Source: Neisseria sp. DTU_2020_1000833_1_SI_GRL_NUU_006 (GTDB lineage Bacteria > Pseudomonadota > Gammaproteobacteria > Burkholderiales > Neisseriaceae). From it: a stretch of 64,000 nt of DNA. The stretch lies in contig CP135593.1 in the NCBI GenBank assembly GCA_032388755.1, positions 1,364,001-1,428,000 on the forward strand, written 5' to 3'. Positions 20,992-29,995 of this stretch are shown here, piece by piece; positions within the stretch are counted from its first letter, which is position 1; every line of letters starts with the position of its first letter. Under the pieces are notes generated by a model that was given only the letters and a program-made list of their open reading frames with translations, did not search any database and was not told the origin of the DNA. The translations under genes and the position numbers were made by a program.

Positions 20992-21108
20992 ATTTATCGC
21001 TCCTTTGTAGGTTGGGGCTTTCGTTGCTGCCTATGCAGCACGGTCTTTATTTTCAGACGACCTCCGTATCCTAGAAATCCGCCGAAAGGCAGGCGGATTT
21101 CCAATACG

Positions 21109-21357
21109 TCAAGCTCGTCTGATTTTTTCAAGCATAGGGATAAGGTGTTCCTTGTCTGTCGCCGAATGTCCGTTGATCAGGGCAAGAAGCTCCTGATCTT
21201 GAAACTCAAGGATTTCGGAAAACTCGGACAGCTCTTTATCGCTCAAATGCTCGAATTCTTTTTCCATAAACCTGCCGAAAATCAAATCTAACTCCAATAA
21301 TCCCCGGCGGGTTTGAAAACGGATTTTCCGTTTGGCAATATCGTCAAAAACCATCAT
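21109..21357 (-). CDS. sdhE: FAD assembly factor SdhE
   Basis: An 82-residue cytosolic protein of the SdhE/YgfY (DUF339) family that promotes covalent FAD attachment to SdhA. The diagnostic RGLLELD (R-G-x-x-E) motif is at about residues 18-24, followed by helices and a conserved D-x-E-L-L-x-x-I stretch. It begins 3 bp after the sdhB stop, so it is translated with the succinate dehydrogenase subunits it serves. Confidence 0.95.
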   Translation of the reverse strand: MMVFDDIAKRKIRFQTRRGLLELDLIFGRFMEKEFEHLSDKELSEFSEILEFQDQELLALINGHSATDKEHLIPMLEKIRRA

Positions 21358-21360
21358 TTC

Positions 21361-22068
21361 TTAAACGGCTCGTTTCAACATAATTTCTTTAATCTTACCG
21401 ATGGCACGGGTCGGATTCAAGTGTTTAGGACATACGTCCACGCAGTTCATGATGGTATGGCAACGGAACAGACGATACGGGTCGTTCAAATTGTCCAAAC
21501 GCTCATTAGTAATGGTATCGCGGCTGTCTGCAATGAAGCGGTAGGCGTTCAGCAAACCGGACGGACCGACGAATTTGTCAGGATTCCACCAGAACGACGG
21601 ACAGGCAGTCGAACAGCAAGCACACAAAATACATTCATACAAGCCGTCCAGCTCTTTACGCTCTTCTTGAGTTTGCAGGCGCTCTTTGTCGGCATCGATC
21701 GGATTATCGTTGACGACATAAGGTTTGATGGAATGGTATTGTTTGAAGAACTGAGTCATGTCCACAATCAGGTCGCGGATGACGGGCAGACCGGGCAGCG
21801 GGCGGATTTTGACCGGCTGTTTCAGGCTGCGTAAATCGGTCAGACACGCCAAGCCGTTTTTGCCATTGATGTTCATACCGTCAGAACCGCAAATACCTTC
21901 GCGGCAAGAACGGCGGAAAGACAGGGTGTCGTCTTGCGCTTTCAGGCGCACCAGCGCGTCCAAAAGTTTGACGTCGGTAGGTTCCAGTTCCAACTCGTAA
22001 CGTTGCATATATGGTTTGGCATCAACGTCCGGATTGTAACGGTAAATTTCAAAACTCATTTTTTCCAT
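21361..22068 (-). CDS. sdhB: Succinate dehydrogenase iron-sulfur subunit
   Basis: A 235-residue peripheral subunit that carries electrons from SdhA flavin to the membrane quinone site. Cluster ligands: CREGICGSDG...C for [2Fe-2S]; CILCACCSTACP and CHTIMNCVDVCP for the [4Fe-4S] and [3Fe-4S] clusters. I take ATG 22068 (MEKMSFE) because AAGGA lies 8-9 nt upstream; ATG 22059 is a possible alternative. The 124-bp gap from sdhA contains an inverted DUS pair. Confidence 0.97.
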   Translation of the reverse strand: MEKMSFEIYRYNPDVDAKPYMQRYELELEPTDVKLLDALVRLKAQDDTLSFRRSCREGICGSDGMNINGKNGLACLTDLRSLKQPVKIRPLPGLPVIRDLIVDMTQFFKQYHSIKPYVVNDNPIDADKERLQTQEERKELDGLYECILCACCSTACPSFWWNPDKFVGPSGLLNAYRFIADSRDTITNERLDNLNDPYRLFRCHTIMNCVDVCPKHLNPTRAIGKIKEIMLKRAV

Positions 22069-22192
22069 GAGAAGTGTTCCTTTTCTCATAAACCGCCTGA
22101 TGGTTTTATGTTATGGGTTCAGGCTGTTCAGTGTGGTGGTGTATTTGATTTTCAGACGACCCCTTGTGATACGGAGGTCGTCTGAAAACGCA

Positions 22193-23956
22193 TCAGTAAA
22201 CGCGCTTGGCCGGTTTGATGTATTCCACGCTCAAAGGCTGGGTGTGTACCGGTTTGTAGGACAAGGTATTGGTATCCGAATGGTACAGCGTGTGTTTCAT
22301 CCAGTTTTCGTCATCGCGCTCAGGATGGTCGTCTGAAGCGTGCGCACCGCGCGATTCTTTACGTGCTTCGGCAGACACCAAAGTCGCTTTTGCCACTTCA
22401 ATCAGGTTGTCCAATTCCAAAGCTTCGATACGCGCGGTATTCCACACTTTGCTCTTGTCTTTGATTTCAGTACGTTTCACGCGCTCGGCAATCGCCATAA
22501 TTTCTCGAACGCCTTTGCTCAGAATCTCATCGGTACGGAACACGCCGGCGTGCAGTTGGACGGAGCGTTGCAGTTCGCGGCGCAGCGCATCAACGTTTTC
22601 GCCGCCGGTTTGGTTATCCAAGCGTTCGATACGTTGGCGGGTCAACTCGCCCGCATCCGCAGGCAGAGGTTTCCAATCGCTTTGCTCTTTGATGAATTTA
22701 ATCATGCTGTCGCCGGCAGCTTTACCGAACACCACCAAGTCAAGCAGGGAGTTAGTACCCAAACGGTTCGCACCGTGTACGGAAGCACAAGCGCACTCGC
22801 CCGCAGCATACAGACCTTTCACCGGCACTTCATATTCGTCGCCTTGCGGAACAACGACTTCGCCGTGATAGTTGGTCGGAATACCGCCCATCATGTAGTG
22901 GGTAGTCGGCACAACGGGAATCGGGTCTTTAATCGGGTCGATACCGGCAAACTGAATGGAAATCTCGCGGATGCCCGGCAGTTTTTCCATAATTTTTTCG
23001 GCACCGATATGGTCGATTTTCAGCAATACATGGTCTTTGTTTTTACCGCAGCCGCGACCTTCGTAGATTTCCATCGCCATCGCGCGGGAAACCACGTCGC
23101 GTGAAGCCAAGTCTTTTACGGTCGGTGCATAGCGTTCCATAAAGCGTTCGCCGTCGGCATTCAACAGAATACCGCCCTCACCGCGCACACCTTCGGTAAT
23201 CAACACGCCTGCACCTGCCACGCCGGTCGGGTGGAATTGCCAGAACTCCATATCTTCCAACGGAATGCCTGCACGGGCGCAAATACCCAAACCGTCGCCG
23301 GTGTTCATATAGGCATTGGTGGAAGACGCATAAATACGGCCGCCGCCGCCGGTAGCAAACATCACGGCTTTAGCGTGGAAAATATAAACTTCACCGGTTT
23401 CCATTTCCATGGCGGTAACGCCGACGACGTCGCCGTTCTCATCACGAATCAAATCTTGCGCCGTCCATTCCACAAAGAATTGCGTATTAGCACGGACGTT
23501 TTGTTGGTACAGGGTATGCAGCATCGCATGACCGGTACGGTCAGCAACTGCGCAGGCACGTTCTACCGCGCGCTTGCCGTGTTCGGCAGTATGGCCGCCG
23601 AAAGGGCGTTGATAAATTTTGCCGCTTTCCACGCGGTCAAAAGGCATACCCATGTGTTCCAACTCAATCACCGCTTCAGGCGCGGCGCGACACATAAACT
23701 CAATCGCATCTTGGTCGCCCAGCCAGTCGGAACCTTTCACGGTATCGTACATGTGCCAGTCCCAACGGTCCTCCTGCACATTACCCAAAGAGGCGGAAAT
23801 ACCGCCCTGCGCCGCTACAGTATGCGAACGGGTCGGAAACACTTTAGATAAAACGGCACAATTCAGACCGGACTTGGATAATTGGAGGGCTGCGCGTAAA
23901 CCTGCACCACCACCGCCGACAATCACGGCATCAAACTTGCGAACAGGAAAACCCAT
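22193..23956 (-). CDS. sdhA: Succinate dehydrogenase flavoprotein subunit
   Basis: A 587-residue catalytic subunit oxidising succinate to fumarate. FAD-binding GGGGAGLRAAL is at the N-terminus, the covalent FAD histidine lies in RSHTVAAQGG, and the active-site stretch RGEGGILLNADGERFMERY and HTRKESRGAHA-like KESRGAHASDD are present. ATG 23956 (MGFPVRKFD) is used; a TTG four codons upstream is less likely. It begins 2 bp after the sdhD stop. A DUS variant (ATGGTCGTCTGAAG) sits in frame near 22325 on the complement. Confidence 0.97.
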   Translation of the reverse strand: MGFPVRKFDAVIVGGGGAGLRAALQLSKSGLNCAVLSKVFPTRSHTVAAQGGISASLGNVQEDRWDWHMYDTVKGSDWLGDQDAIEFMCRAAPEAVIELEHMGMPFDRVESGKIYQRPFGGHTAEHGKRAVERACAVADRTGHAMLHTLYQQNVRANTQFFVEWTAQDLIRDENGDVVGVTAMEMETGEVYIFHAKAVMFATGGGGRIYASSTNAYMNTGDGLGICARAGIPLEDMEFWQFHPTGVAGAGVLITEGVRGEGGILLNADGERFMERYAPTVKDLASRDVVSRAMAMEIYEGRGCGKNKDHVLLKIDHIGAEKIMEKLPGIREISIQFAGIDPIKDPIPVVPTTHYMMGGIPTNYHGEVVVPQGDEYEVPVKGLYAAGECACASVHGANRLGTNSLLDLVVFGKAAGDSMIKFIKEQSDWKPLPADAGELTRQRIERLDNQTGGENVDALRRELQRSVQLHAGVFRTDEILSKGVREIMAIAERVKRTEIKDKSKVWNTARIEALELDNLIEVAKATLVSAEARKESRGAHASDDHPERDDENWMKHTLYHSDTNTLSYKPVHTQPLSVEYIKPAKRVY

Positions 23957-23958
23957 AC

Positions 23959-24300
23959 TTACCCCCAAATTACTTTAATTGAATACACCAAGCAGCCGAC
24001 CAACCAAACGATGGTGGCAACCTGCAAAAACAAACGCACGCCGAAGGGTTTGATATAGTCCATCCACAAATCGCGGATACCCACCCAAGCATGCAAAAAT
24101 ACAGCGATAAAGCTGACCTGAGTGAACACTTTCACCCAAACTTGATCGAAAAATGCCTGCCATGCCGAATATTCTTTAGGCAGGGTAAACAGAATCACTA
24201 AAAGTGCAACGGTATAGATCAACATGATAACCGCAGTCGCACGCTGCATCGCCCAATCGCGCAAACCGTAATGCGCACCGGTCAATTTACGTTCTACCAT
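23959..24300 (-). CDS. sdhD: Succinate dehydrogenase membrane anchor subunit D
   Basis: A 113-residue membrane anchor with three hydrophobic helices (about 20-40, 55-75, 85-108). HAWVGIRDLWMDYIKP is the conserved SdhD heme/quinone-side motif (His as heme ligand, D-Y at the quinone site). It overlaps the end of sdhC by 7 bp, consistent with coupled translation. Confidence 0.95.
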   Translation of the reverse strand: MVERKLTGAHYGLRDWAMQRATAVIMLIYTVALLVILFTLPKEYSAWQAFFDQVWVKVFTQVSFIAVFLHAWVGIRDLWMDYIKPFGVRLFLQVATIVWLVGCLVYSIKVIWG

Positions 24301-24671
24301 AACAACGCTCCCAAAACGACGGTCAGCACCAATGCGGCAGCAAACACCAATTTGGCGGTATTACGCGCAGTATTCAGCTCAAGGCCTTTGTGTGCATCCA
24401 AAAGCAAGAAACGGACACCGGCGAGCAGATGGTGCAGATAAGCCCATAACACGCCAATTAAAATCAACTTGACCAAAGGATTGGAAACGATAGCACGGTA
24501 AGTTTCAAACGCCGACTCGCGGCTCAACGTACCGGACAGGAGATACAGCAAAACGGGAAGCATCACAAATAACGCTACCCCACTAATGCGGTGCAAGATG
24601 GAGACAATCCCCGGTATCGGCAAGCGAATATTGGGAATCTCCAAAAAGACAGGACGCGGTTTGACGGACAT
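24294..24671 (-). CDS. sdhC: Succinate dehydrogenase cytochrome b556 subunit
   Basis: A 125-residue anchor subunit with three membrane helices. RPVFLEIPNIRLPIPGIVSILHRISGVAL is the SdhC signature (quinone-site Ser and Arg), and HHLLAGVRFLLLD contains the heme-ligand His. First gene of the TCA block. In meningococci sdh mRNA is repressed by the Fur-controlled small RNA NrrF; I cannot see from this window whether that applies here. Confidence 0.96.
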   Translation of the reverse strand: MSVKPRPVFLEIPNIRLPIPGIVSILHRISGVALFVMLPVLLYLLSGTLSRESAFETYRAIVSNPLVKLILIGVLWAYLHHLLAGVRFLLLDAHKGLELNTARNTAKLVFAAALVLTVVLGALLW

Positions 24672-25324
24672 AGCCAGTTCCTCTGTATTTTTTATCAGCT
24701 CAAAACCAATAACTCAAATTACATCGAGTTACATAAACCATAATTTACCTGTTTTATCCGATTTTGAACAGTCTAATTTATAAACAATCTAATAAATTTT
24801 ACCAAAAAACATCATAAACTGTACCAATAACAATAAACATCTCTATTAATACTTAAACCAACATTTTTTCCACTACCGCTTAATCAGTTTCGCACAATCT
24901 CACACCATCAAAATAGTATTAATATCCTGTTTCTTGTGATAAAAATATGAATTAATATCATTTACCAACGCATCCACAAGCAAAACAACCATAACCTTAT
25001 GGGATAACACGTTGCATTCAAAACAAAATTTCAACAGGCAACTTTTCAGACGACCTTCTTATTTTTCTATTACAAAACTGCAATATTTTAGTGAATAAAG
25101 ATTTGCGTCATACGTCATATCGATGGTGTGATTTCTACTAATGCCTTCAAAAAGACAGCGCTGCAACCATAGCGGAATGATACGGGCTTCAGACAAACAG
25201 CTGATTGACGCTATTCATAAATTAAATGACACAGCTGAAGTTCTGAAGTAGATCTCATTGCAAATAAAAGTGCGGTTAAAACGTTCAACATTTTTAACCG
25301 CACTTTTTGTTTCTAACAATCAAC
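24672..25324. other. A+T-rich region between sdhC and sodC
   Basis: About 650 bp with no convincing gene. 24672-25030 is strongly A+T-rich and is the likely sdh promoter region, with many A/T runs but no single clear -35/-10 pair. One mucosa-type DUS (complement) is near 25046. A 36-codon frame at 25141-25251 (ATG to TAG, MPSKRQRCNHSGMIR...) lacks a ribosome site and recognisable relatives; it may be a remnant of the DNA that came with sodC. 25262-25310 is the sodC terminator. Confidence 0.55.
25262..25310 (-). terminator. sodC terminator made of two Haemophilus uptake signal sequences
   Basis: AAAGTGCGGTTAAAA (AAGTGCGGT at 25268-25276) and its inverted copy (ACCGCACTT at 25297-25305) form a stem 15 bp past the sodC stop, with A/T runs on both sides. 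AAGTGCGGT is the core uptake signal of Haemophilus influenzae, not a neisserial DUS. Confidence 0.88.
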
Positions 25325-25894
25325 CTATTTAATCACGCCACACGCCATACGCGCACCGCCACCACCAAGCGGAGCAGGATGATCGGAATGATTGTCGCCA
25401 CCAACGTGGATCATAATAGAATGACCACGAACTTCATTAAGGTGTTTGATGCGTGGCGCAAGAACCGGATTGGTGGCTGTACCGTCGTGTAATACGGTTA
25501 ATGCAGGCAAATCGCCTAAGTGGGCATCATCTTGCCATGGGAAACCGTGTTTTTTGGTTTCTTTCGGATCCCAGTGGCCGCCGGCGCCCAAGCCTGCAGT
25601 CAGTTTACCATCTTTTTCTTTCGGCTCACAGCTTGGGTTTTGATGAATGTGAAAGCCATGCAGTCCAGCTTCTAATCCGCTCAAGTTTGGCGTAAAGACC
25701 AAACCGTACTTGGATTCGGTAATCGTTACAGTGCCTACATCTTTATTACCATTAACCGGGTCAAGTTGTTGCACTTTCACTTTAATAGAAGCACCAGCAG
25801 GTGTCATATGGTCATGTTTGTGTTCATGCGCGTTGACGATTCCTGCAGCACAGATTGCACTGATGCCAACAGCTAATAGCGTTTTAAATTTCAT
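25325..25894 (-). CDS. sodC: Periplasmic Cu,Zn superoxide dismutase
   Basis: A 189-residue enzyme that dismutates superoxide in the periplasm. A signal peptide (MKFKTLLAVGISAICAAGIVNA) is followed by a His-rich N-terminus (HEHKHDHM) that may help load metal. Copper and zinc ligands are visible in GFHIHQNPSC, GAGGHWDP, DDAHLGDLP and IMIHVGGDNHSD; the two Cys of the structural disulfide are present (PSC and MACGV). Base composition is lower in G+C than the flanking TCA genes. Ribosome site AGGAG precedes the ATG. The Haemophilus-type terminator argues for acquisition from a Haemophilus-like donor, as established for meningococcal sodC. Confidence 0.97.
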   Translation of the reverse strand: MKFKTLLAVGISAICAAGIVNAHEHKHDHMTPAGASIKVKVQQLDPVNGNKDVGTVTITESKYGLVFTPNLSGLEAGLHGFHIHQNPSCEPKEKDGKLTAGLGAGGHWDPKETKKHGFPWQDDAHLGDLPALTVLHDGTATNPVLAPRIKHLNEVRGHSIMIHVGGDNHSDHPAPLGGGGARMACGVIK

Positions 25895-26189
25895 TTATAT
25901 CTCCTTTTTTGCCAAATTTATGTCAAAAACTCCTTTGTATTCTAAACAATATGGGGAGTAAATCGAGTATTTTTAAGATGTTATTAGCTATCAAAGCCAT
26001 TTGATTTTTCTATCTTTTCCATTAATCGAAATAATATTTATTTATAATATGAAACAGCTACGATAAAGAAGTAGTCAACCATAATTTTTGCCTCGTTTAG
26101 GCAAAACTGACATTTCTTTGCCTTACTCCGCTTTATACTGTGCCCGCATTACGGCAAACCCTTTCCACTCAATTATTGCGAGGCTTGTT

Positions 26190-26588
26190 ATGAAACATTC
26201 CGAAGAAAAACAATACACCCAATCTTCCGATCCGGAAAACTTTATCCCAAAATTCAGAAGGCGCAATTTGGACAAAACGGGCTTTCTCAACAAACTCGCT
26301 CGTTTTGCAGGTCGATTGGGTGAACCCATCGTCCGTCAGTTGTATGCGCTGTATTATCTTTGGGACTCCCCACATACGCCTAGACGCGCCAAGATGATTA
26401 TTGTCGGCGCATTGGTTTACTTCCTCAGTCCTATCGACAGCATCCCCGATTTGCTGGGTCCTTTGGGATTCAGCGACGACATTGCCGTCATTACTTTGGT
26501 GTATAGCCAGATGAAAACCTACCTGACCGAAGACATTAAAGAACGGGCAAAAGTAGCAACTGCAAAGCTACTGCGTAAGACATCATAA
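26190..26588 (+). CDS. DUF1232 (YkvA-like) membrane protein
   Basis: A 132-residue protein with a charged N-terminal half and a C-terminal DUF1232 domain: YFLSPIDSIPDLLGPLGFSDDIAVI contains the P-I-D-x-I-P-D signature, with a short hydrophobic segment before it. ATG 26190 is chosen because GAGG lies just upstream and the in-frame extension to 26088 has no ribosome site. Function of the family is unknown. The roughly 300 bp upstream are A+T-rich and contain no other gene. Confidence 0.85.
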   Translation: MKHSEEKQYTQSSDPENFIPKFRRRNLDKTGFLNKLARFAGRLGEPIVRQLYALYYLWDSPHTPRRAKMIIVGALVYFLSPIDSIPDLLGPLGFSDDIAVITLVYSQMKTYLTEDIKERAKVATAKLLRKTS

Positions 26589-26605
26589 ATATCCACATCC
26601 AAAAC

Positions 26606-26639
26606 AAAAGGTCGTCTGAAAATTTTCAGACGACCTTTT
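26606..26639. terminator. Perfect palindromic DUS terminator between convergent genes
   Basis: A 34-nt perfect palindrome, two mucosa-type DUS head to head with A4 and T4 ends. It can terminate both the DUF1232 gene (+) and the lipoprotein gene (-), which end on either side. Confidence 0.88.
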
Positions 26640-26655
26640 GTTTGAAATGTGAAAC

Positions 26656-27159
26656 TTATTTCAACGGAGTCATATTCATCACTTCCATCAGGAAGTTGGT
26701 AAACGCCGGATTGGAAGGCTTGTTGCCCATATTTTTCCAACGTTGCTGCCAACCGCGCAAAGCGTTTTGGATATACAGCTTGGATTGTTCGGTATTGATT
26801 TCGCCTCGTTGGCTGTCAACGGCAGAACGCAGATAAACCTCATATACGCTGTCATCCACGACATTACGGCCGACAAGCTGGATACGGAACTTGTTCAGAT
26901 ATTGGGCAGCTTGAACTTTGGTCATTTTTCCTTGGCTGACCTGATAGCTCAAACGCGTCGCCTCATCGCGGATTTTTGAAACATCACTCCAATGCGAAGA
27001 AGCCAAACTGAACGCCGCAGATTTTTCGCCCTTAGTCGTTTTAACATTAGGCTTAACATTAGTCGGACGGACAGGCACTTCTTGCAAGCTTGGGACATAA
27101 ATGGTCTCACAACCGGCAAGTGCCGCCAACGCAAATAAGATGGGGATATATTTTTTCAT
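26656..27159 (-). CDS. Hypothetical lipoprotein
   Basis: A 167-residue protein with lipoprotein signal MKKYIPILFALAALAGC (Cys17). The mature protein is mostly helical, with DEATRLSYQVSQGKMTKVQAAQYLNKFRIQLVGRN in its middle, and no Cys after the lipidation site. It is probably anchored to the inner leaflet of the outer membrane. The start is the ATG giving the signal peptide; upstream in-frame ATGs would bury it. I recognise it only as a conserved neisserial-type lipoprotein. Confidence 0.8.
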   Translation of the reverse strand: MKKYIPILFALAALAGCETIYVPSLQEVPVRPTNVKPNVKTTKGEKSAAFSLASSHWSDVSKIRDEATRLSYQVSQGKMTKVQAAQYLNKFRIQLVGRNVVDDSVYEVYLRSAVDSQRGEINTEQSKLYIQNALRGWQQRWKNMGNKPSNPAFTNFLMEVMNMTPLK

Positions 27160-27316
27160 GTCTACCATTATAATCAGGATTATCCAGATAACCAAATTCT
27201 ATATCAATCTGACTTTTTCTGTTGACTGAATTACAACAACTTTCGCCTTACATTCCAATCTTTACACGATATGGTGGTTTAAATCCATTTTTACGCCACA
27301 TCATGCCGCAAGACCG

Positions 27317-27346
27317 CAAAAAAGACCGCCGAAGCGGTCTTTTTTA
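27317..27346 (-). terminator. Rho-independent terminator after cysK
   Basis: AAGACCGC (27322-27329), loop CGAA, GCGGTCTT (27334-27341), flanked by A and T runs on both sides, so it can work in both directions. It lies 24 bp past the cysK stop. It is one of the few terminators here not made of DUS. Confidence 0.88.
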
Positions 27347-27369
27347 TCACTTATCTTCTCCCAACCCTA

Positions 27370-28302
27370 TTATGCCAAATCGGCAAACAGAGGCGTAGAA
27401 AGATAGCGTTCGCCATAAGAAGGCAGCAGCACGACAATCAGTTTGCCTTCGTTTTCAGGCTGTTTGGCAAGCTGCAGCGCGCTCCATACTGCCGCACCGG
27501 AAGAAATACCGACCAAAATACCTTCTTTTTCCGCCATCGCACGGGCGGTTTCAAATGCCGCCTCGTTCGGAACTTGGGAAACGCTGTCATATACTTTGGT
27601 ATTCAACACGGTAGGGATAAAGCCGGCGCCAATACCTTGAATCGGGTGCGGACCTTTTTCACCACCGCTCAAAACCGGAGAAGCTTCAGGCTCGACGGCA
27701 ACGACTTTGACTTCGGGTTTGTATTTTTTCAACACTTCGCCCACGCCGGTAACCGTACCGCCCGTACCGACACCCGCCACAAAAATATCGACTTTACCGT
27801 CAGTATCGCGCCAAATTTCTTCGGCGGTCGTTTCGCGGTGGATTTGCGGGTTCGCCTCGTTATCGAATTGGCGCGGCATGAAATAAGTATCGGGATGTTC
27901 GTCCACCAAGGCTTGTGCTTTTGCAATCGCCCCTGCCATACCTTCGGACGCAGGAGTCAAAATCAATTCCGCACCGAACGCACGAAGCAGCATTTTGCGT
28001 TCTTTACTCATGCTTTCAGGCATCGTGATTGCCAGCTTGTAGCCGCGCGCCGCGCACACCATTGCCAAACCGATACCCGTATTGCCGCTGGTCGCTTCCA
28101 CAATTACGGTATCCTTACCGATTTTGCCCGCTTTTTCGGCGGCTTCAACCATCGCTTCGGCGATGCGGTCTTTCACGCTGCTGCCGGGATTGAAAAATTC
28201 CAGTTTGACGGCGATTTCGGCTTTCAAACCTTCAGTCAGACGGTTTAATTTGACCAAAGGGGTGTTGCCGATCAGCTCGGTGATGCTGTTTGCAATCTTC
28301 AT
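27370..28302 (-). CDS. cysK: Cysteine synthase A (O-acetylserine sulfhydrylase)
   Basis: A 310-residue PLP enzyme converting O-acetylserine and sulfide to cysteine. The PLP lysine is in FNPGSSVKDRIAEAM; the PLP phosphate loop is GTGGTVTGVG; the substrate loop is VEATSGNTGIGLAM. The C-terminus has GISSGAAVWSALQLAK. All are typical of CysK rather than CysM. Single gene with its own terminator. Confidence 0.97.
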   Translation of the reverse strand: MKIANSITELIGNTPLVKLNRLTEGLKAEIAVKLEFFNPGSSVKDRIAEAMVEAAEKAGKIGKDTVIVEATSGNTGIGLAMVCAARGYKLAITMPESMSKERKMLLRAFGAELILTPASEGMAGAIAKAQALVDEHPDTYFMPRQFDNEANPQIHRETTAEEIWRDTDGKVDIFVAGVGTGGTVTGVGEVLKKYKPEVKVVAVEPEASPVLSGGEKGPHPIQGIGAGFIPTVLNTKVYDSVSQVPNEAAFETARAMAEKEGILVGISSGAAVWSALQLAKQPENEGKLIVVLLPSYGERYLSTPLFADLA

Positions 28303-28416
28303 TTTCTACTCCAGATTTTGATGTGATATGACCTGTATATTAAAGACAGGTCGTCTGAAAAACCAATATCGAATGTTTCTTTATTTATAACTTTTGGTTG
28401 TTTGGCTTGATGCGCC

Positions 28417-29025
28417 CTAATGAAGTCCGATTTCTCCGACTATCGCCCCCGTGACTAAAGTCTGCATGACCAAAGCCATCAGCCAGCCCAGTCTGAGTTG
28501 CGCTTTACTGAACACCGCCGGCGACTGCTTGGCAATACTTCTGCGGTGCAGATAAAAAACCGCCATCATGACAAACTGCAAAACAAACCAATAAACAGGC
28601 TTGAGCGCGTACAGTTTCAACAAAGCCGGAAACGTAAAAGCCAAAGAACGGCCCGGCATCAGAAAATACAATATCGCGGCAATCGACACAAAAGCCAAAG
28701 TCATCAATACATTGCTGACGGCAAACACGCTCAAAAACGGATGCTGCAAATCCGCCTGCCAAAAACCAGTATCCGCCTGCTTTTTCCAATGAAAAGCAAA
28801 GAAAAACACACTGGCAAAAGTCAGATAAAAATGCGGGACAAACAACGGACCGACATGGGTAATCCCCCACATTCCCGGCAAAAGCTGCGATCCCAAAGTC
28901 GACACGCCCAGCCACAAAACAACCGAAGCCCAAAACCACTGGAACATTTCAGCGCGGAAAATCAATCCAAAAAACACCAGCCCATAAGCAACAACGGCGA
29001 GAAAATCCAAATTCGTCCAAATCAT
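28417..29025 (-). CDS. Hypothetical multi-pass inner-membrane protein
   Basis: A 202-residue protein with about six hydrophobic helices and short charged loops, for example FWASVVLWLGVSTLGSQLL and FLSVFAVSNVLMTLAFVSI. Its ATG overlaps the dapF stop (ATGA), so it is translated after dapF. No catalytic motif is obvious and I do not recognise the family. The link with dapF appears to be operon structure only. Confidence 0.75.
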   Translation of the reverse strand: MIWTNLDFLAVVAYGLVFFGLIFRAEMFQWFWASVVLWLGVSTLGSQLLPGMWGITHVGPLFVPHFYLTFASVFFFAFHWKKQADTGFWQADLQHPFLSVFAVSNVLMTLAFVSIAAILYFLMPGRSLAFTFPALLKLYALKPVYWFVLQFVMMAVFYLHRRSIAKQSPAVFSKAQLRLGWLMALVMQTLVTGAIVGEIGLH

Positions 29026-29873
29026 GAATACTGCAACTCGCCTTCAAAAACCGTTTGAACAGGCCCGGTCATCAAAACGTCCTCACCATGCGACCAAGTA
29101 ATAAACAAATCCCCGCCCGGCAGCGAAACCTTCACAGGCACGCCTTCCGCCAACAGCCCCAACCGGACGCCCGCAACCACAGCCGCACAAGCCCCCGTAC
29201 CGCAAGCCTGCGTTTCACCCACGCCGCGTTCAAATACGCGCAGGCGGATAGATTCCCTATCGACAATCTGCATAAAGCCGACGTTGACACGTTCTGGAAA
29301 CTGTTCGTGCGACTCAATCGCTTCACCCCAATGAGCCACGGGCGCAGTCTGAACATCCTCCACCACAATCACAGCATGAGGATTGCCCATATTCACACAA
29401 CTGATCTGCACCGTTTCCAAACCGACCATCACCATATGCGTCAAAGCATCATCTGCTTCGTCAGGAACCGGTACAAACGGAATTTCAGACGACGTAAAGC
29501 GCGGTTTGCCCATATTCACGGTCACCAAACCGTTGTCCAACAGCTTGGGAATAATCACGCCCTTAGCCGTTTCAACCAAAATTTCCTTTTTATCGGTCAA
29601 GCCTTTATCCGTCACAAATCGGGCAAAACAGCGCGCACCGTTGCCACACTGCTCCACCTCGCTGCCATCCGCATTGAATATACGATAACGGAAATCCACC
29701 GCATCGGAAGAAGGCTTTTCCACCAACAGCAACTGATCGAAGCCCACCCCTCTAAAACGGTCGGACCATTCAGCAAGCGGCGCAGTCAGCGGATCAAAAT
29801 CCTGCCCGATACCGTTTACCACCATAAAATCATTGCCCAAACCGTGCATTTTGGTAAATTTCAAGGTTTTCAT
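29022..29873 (-). CDS. dapF: Diaminopimelate epimerase
   Basis: A 283-residue cofactor-independent racemase that makes meso-diaminopimelate for lysine and peptidoglycan. The two catalytic cysteines are in EVEQCGNGARC and ETQACGTGAC, and the start matches the family (MKTLKFTKMHGLGNDFMVV). ATG 29873 has AGGA six bases upstream. A DUS variant lies in frame near 29488. Overlaps the downstream membrane-protein gene by 4 bp. Confidence 0.97.
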   Translation of the reverse strand: MKTLKFTKMHGLGNDFMVVNGIGQDFDPLTAPLAEWSDRFRGVGFDQLLLVEKPSSDAVDFRYRIFNADGSEVEQCGNGARCFARFVTDKGLTDKKEILVETAKGVIIPKLLDNGLVTVNMGKPRFTSSEIPFVPVPDEADDALTHMVMVGLETVQISCVNMGNPHAVIVVEDVQTAPVAHWGEAIESHEQFPERVNVGFMQIVDRESIRLRVFERGVGETQACGTGACAAVVAGVRLGLLAEGVPVKVSLPGGDLFITWSHGEDVLMTGPVQTVFEGELQYS

Positions 29874-29995
29874 CAGTTTTCCTGTTTGTAATCGAATTGA
29901 GATGTTTTTTAGATATTGGCAACTAGGCATGGATACTCAGGCAGAGATTTGCCGCATCATCTTTTTTCAGACGACCTTTAACCTTGCCCCAATGA

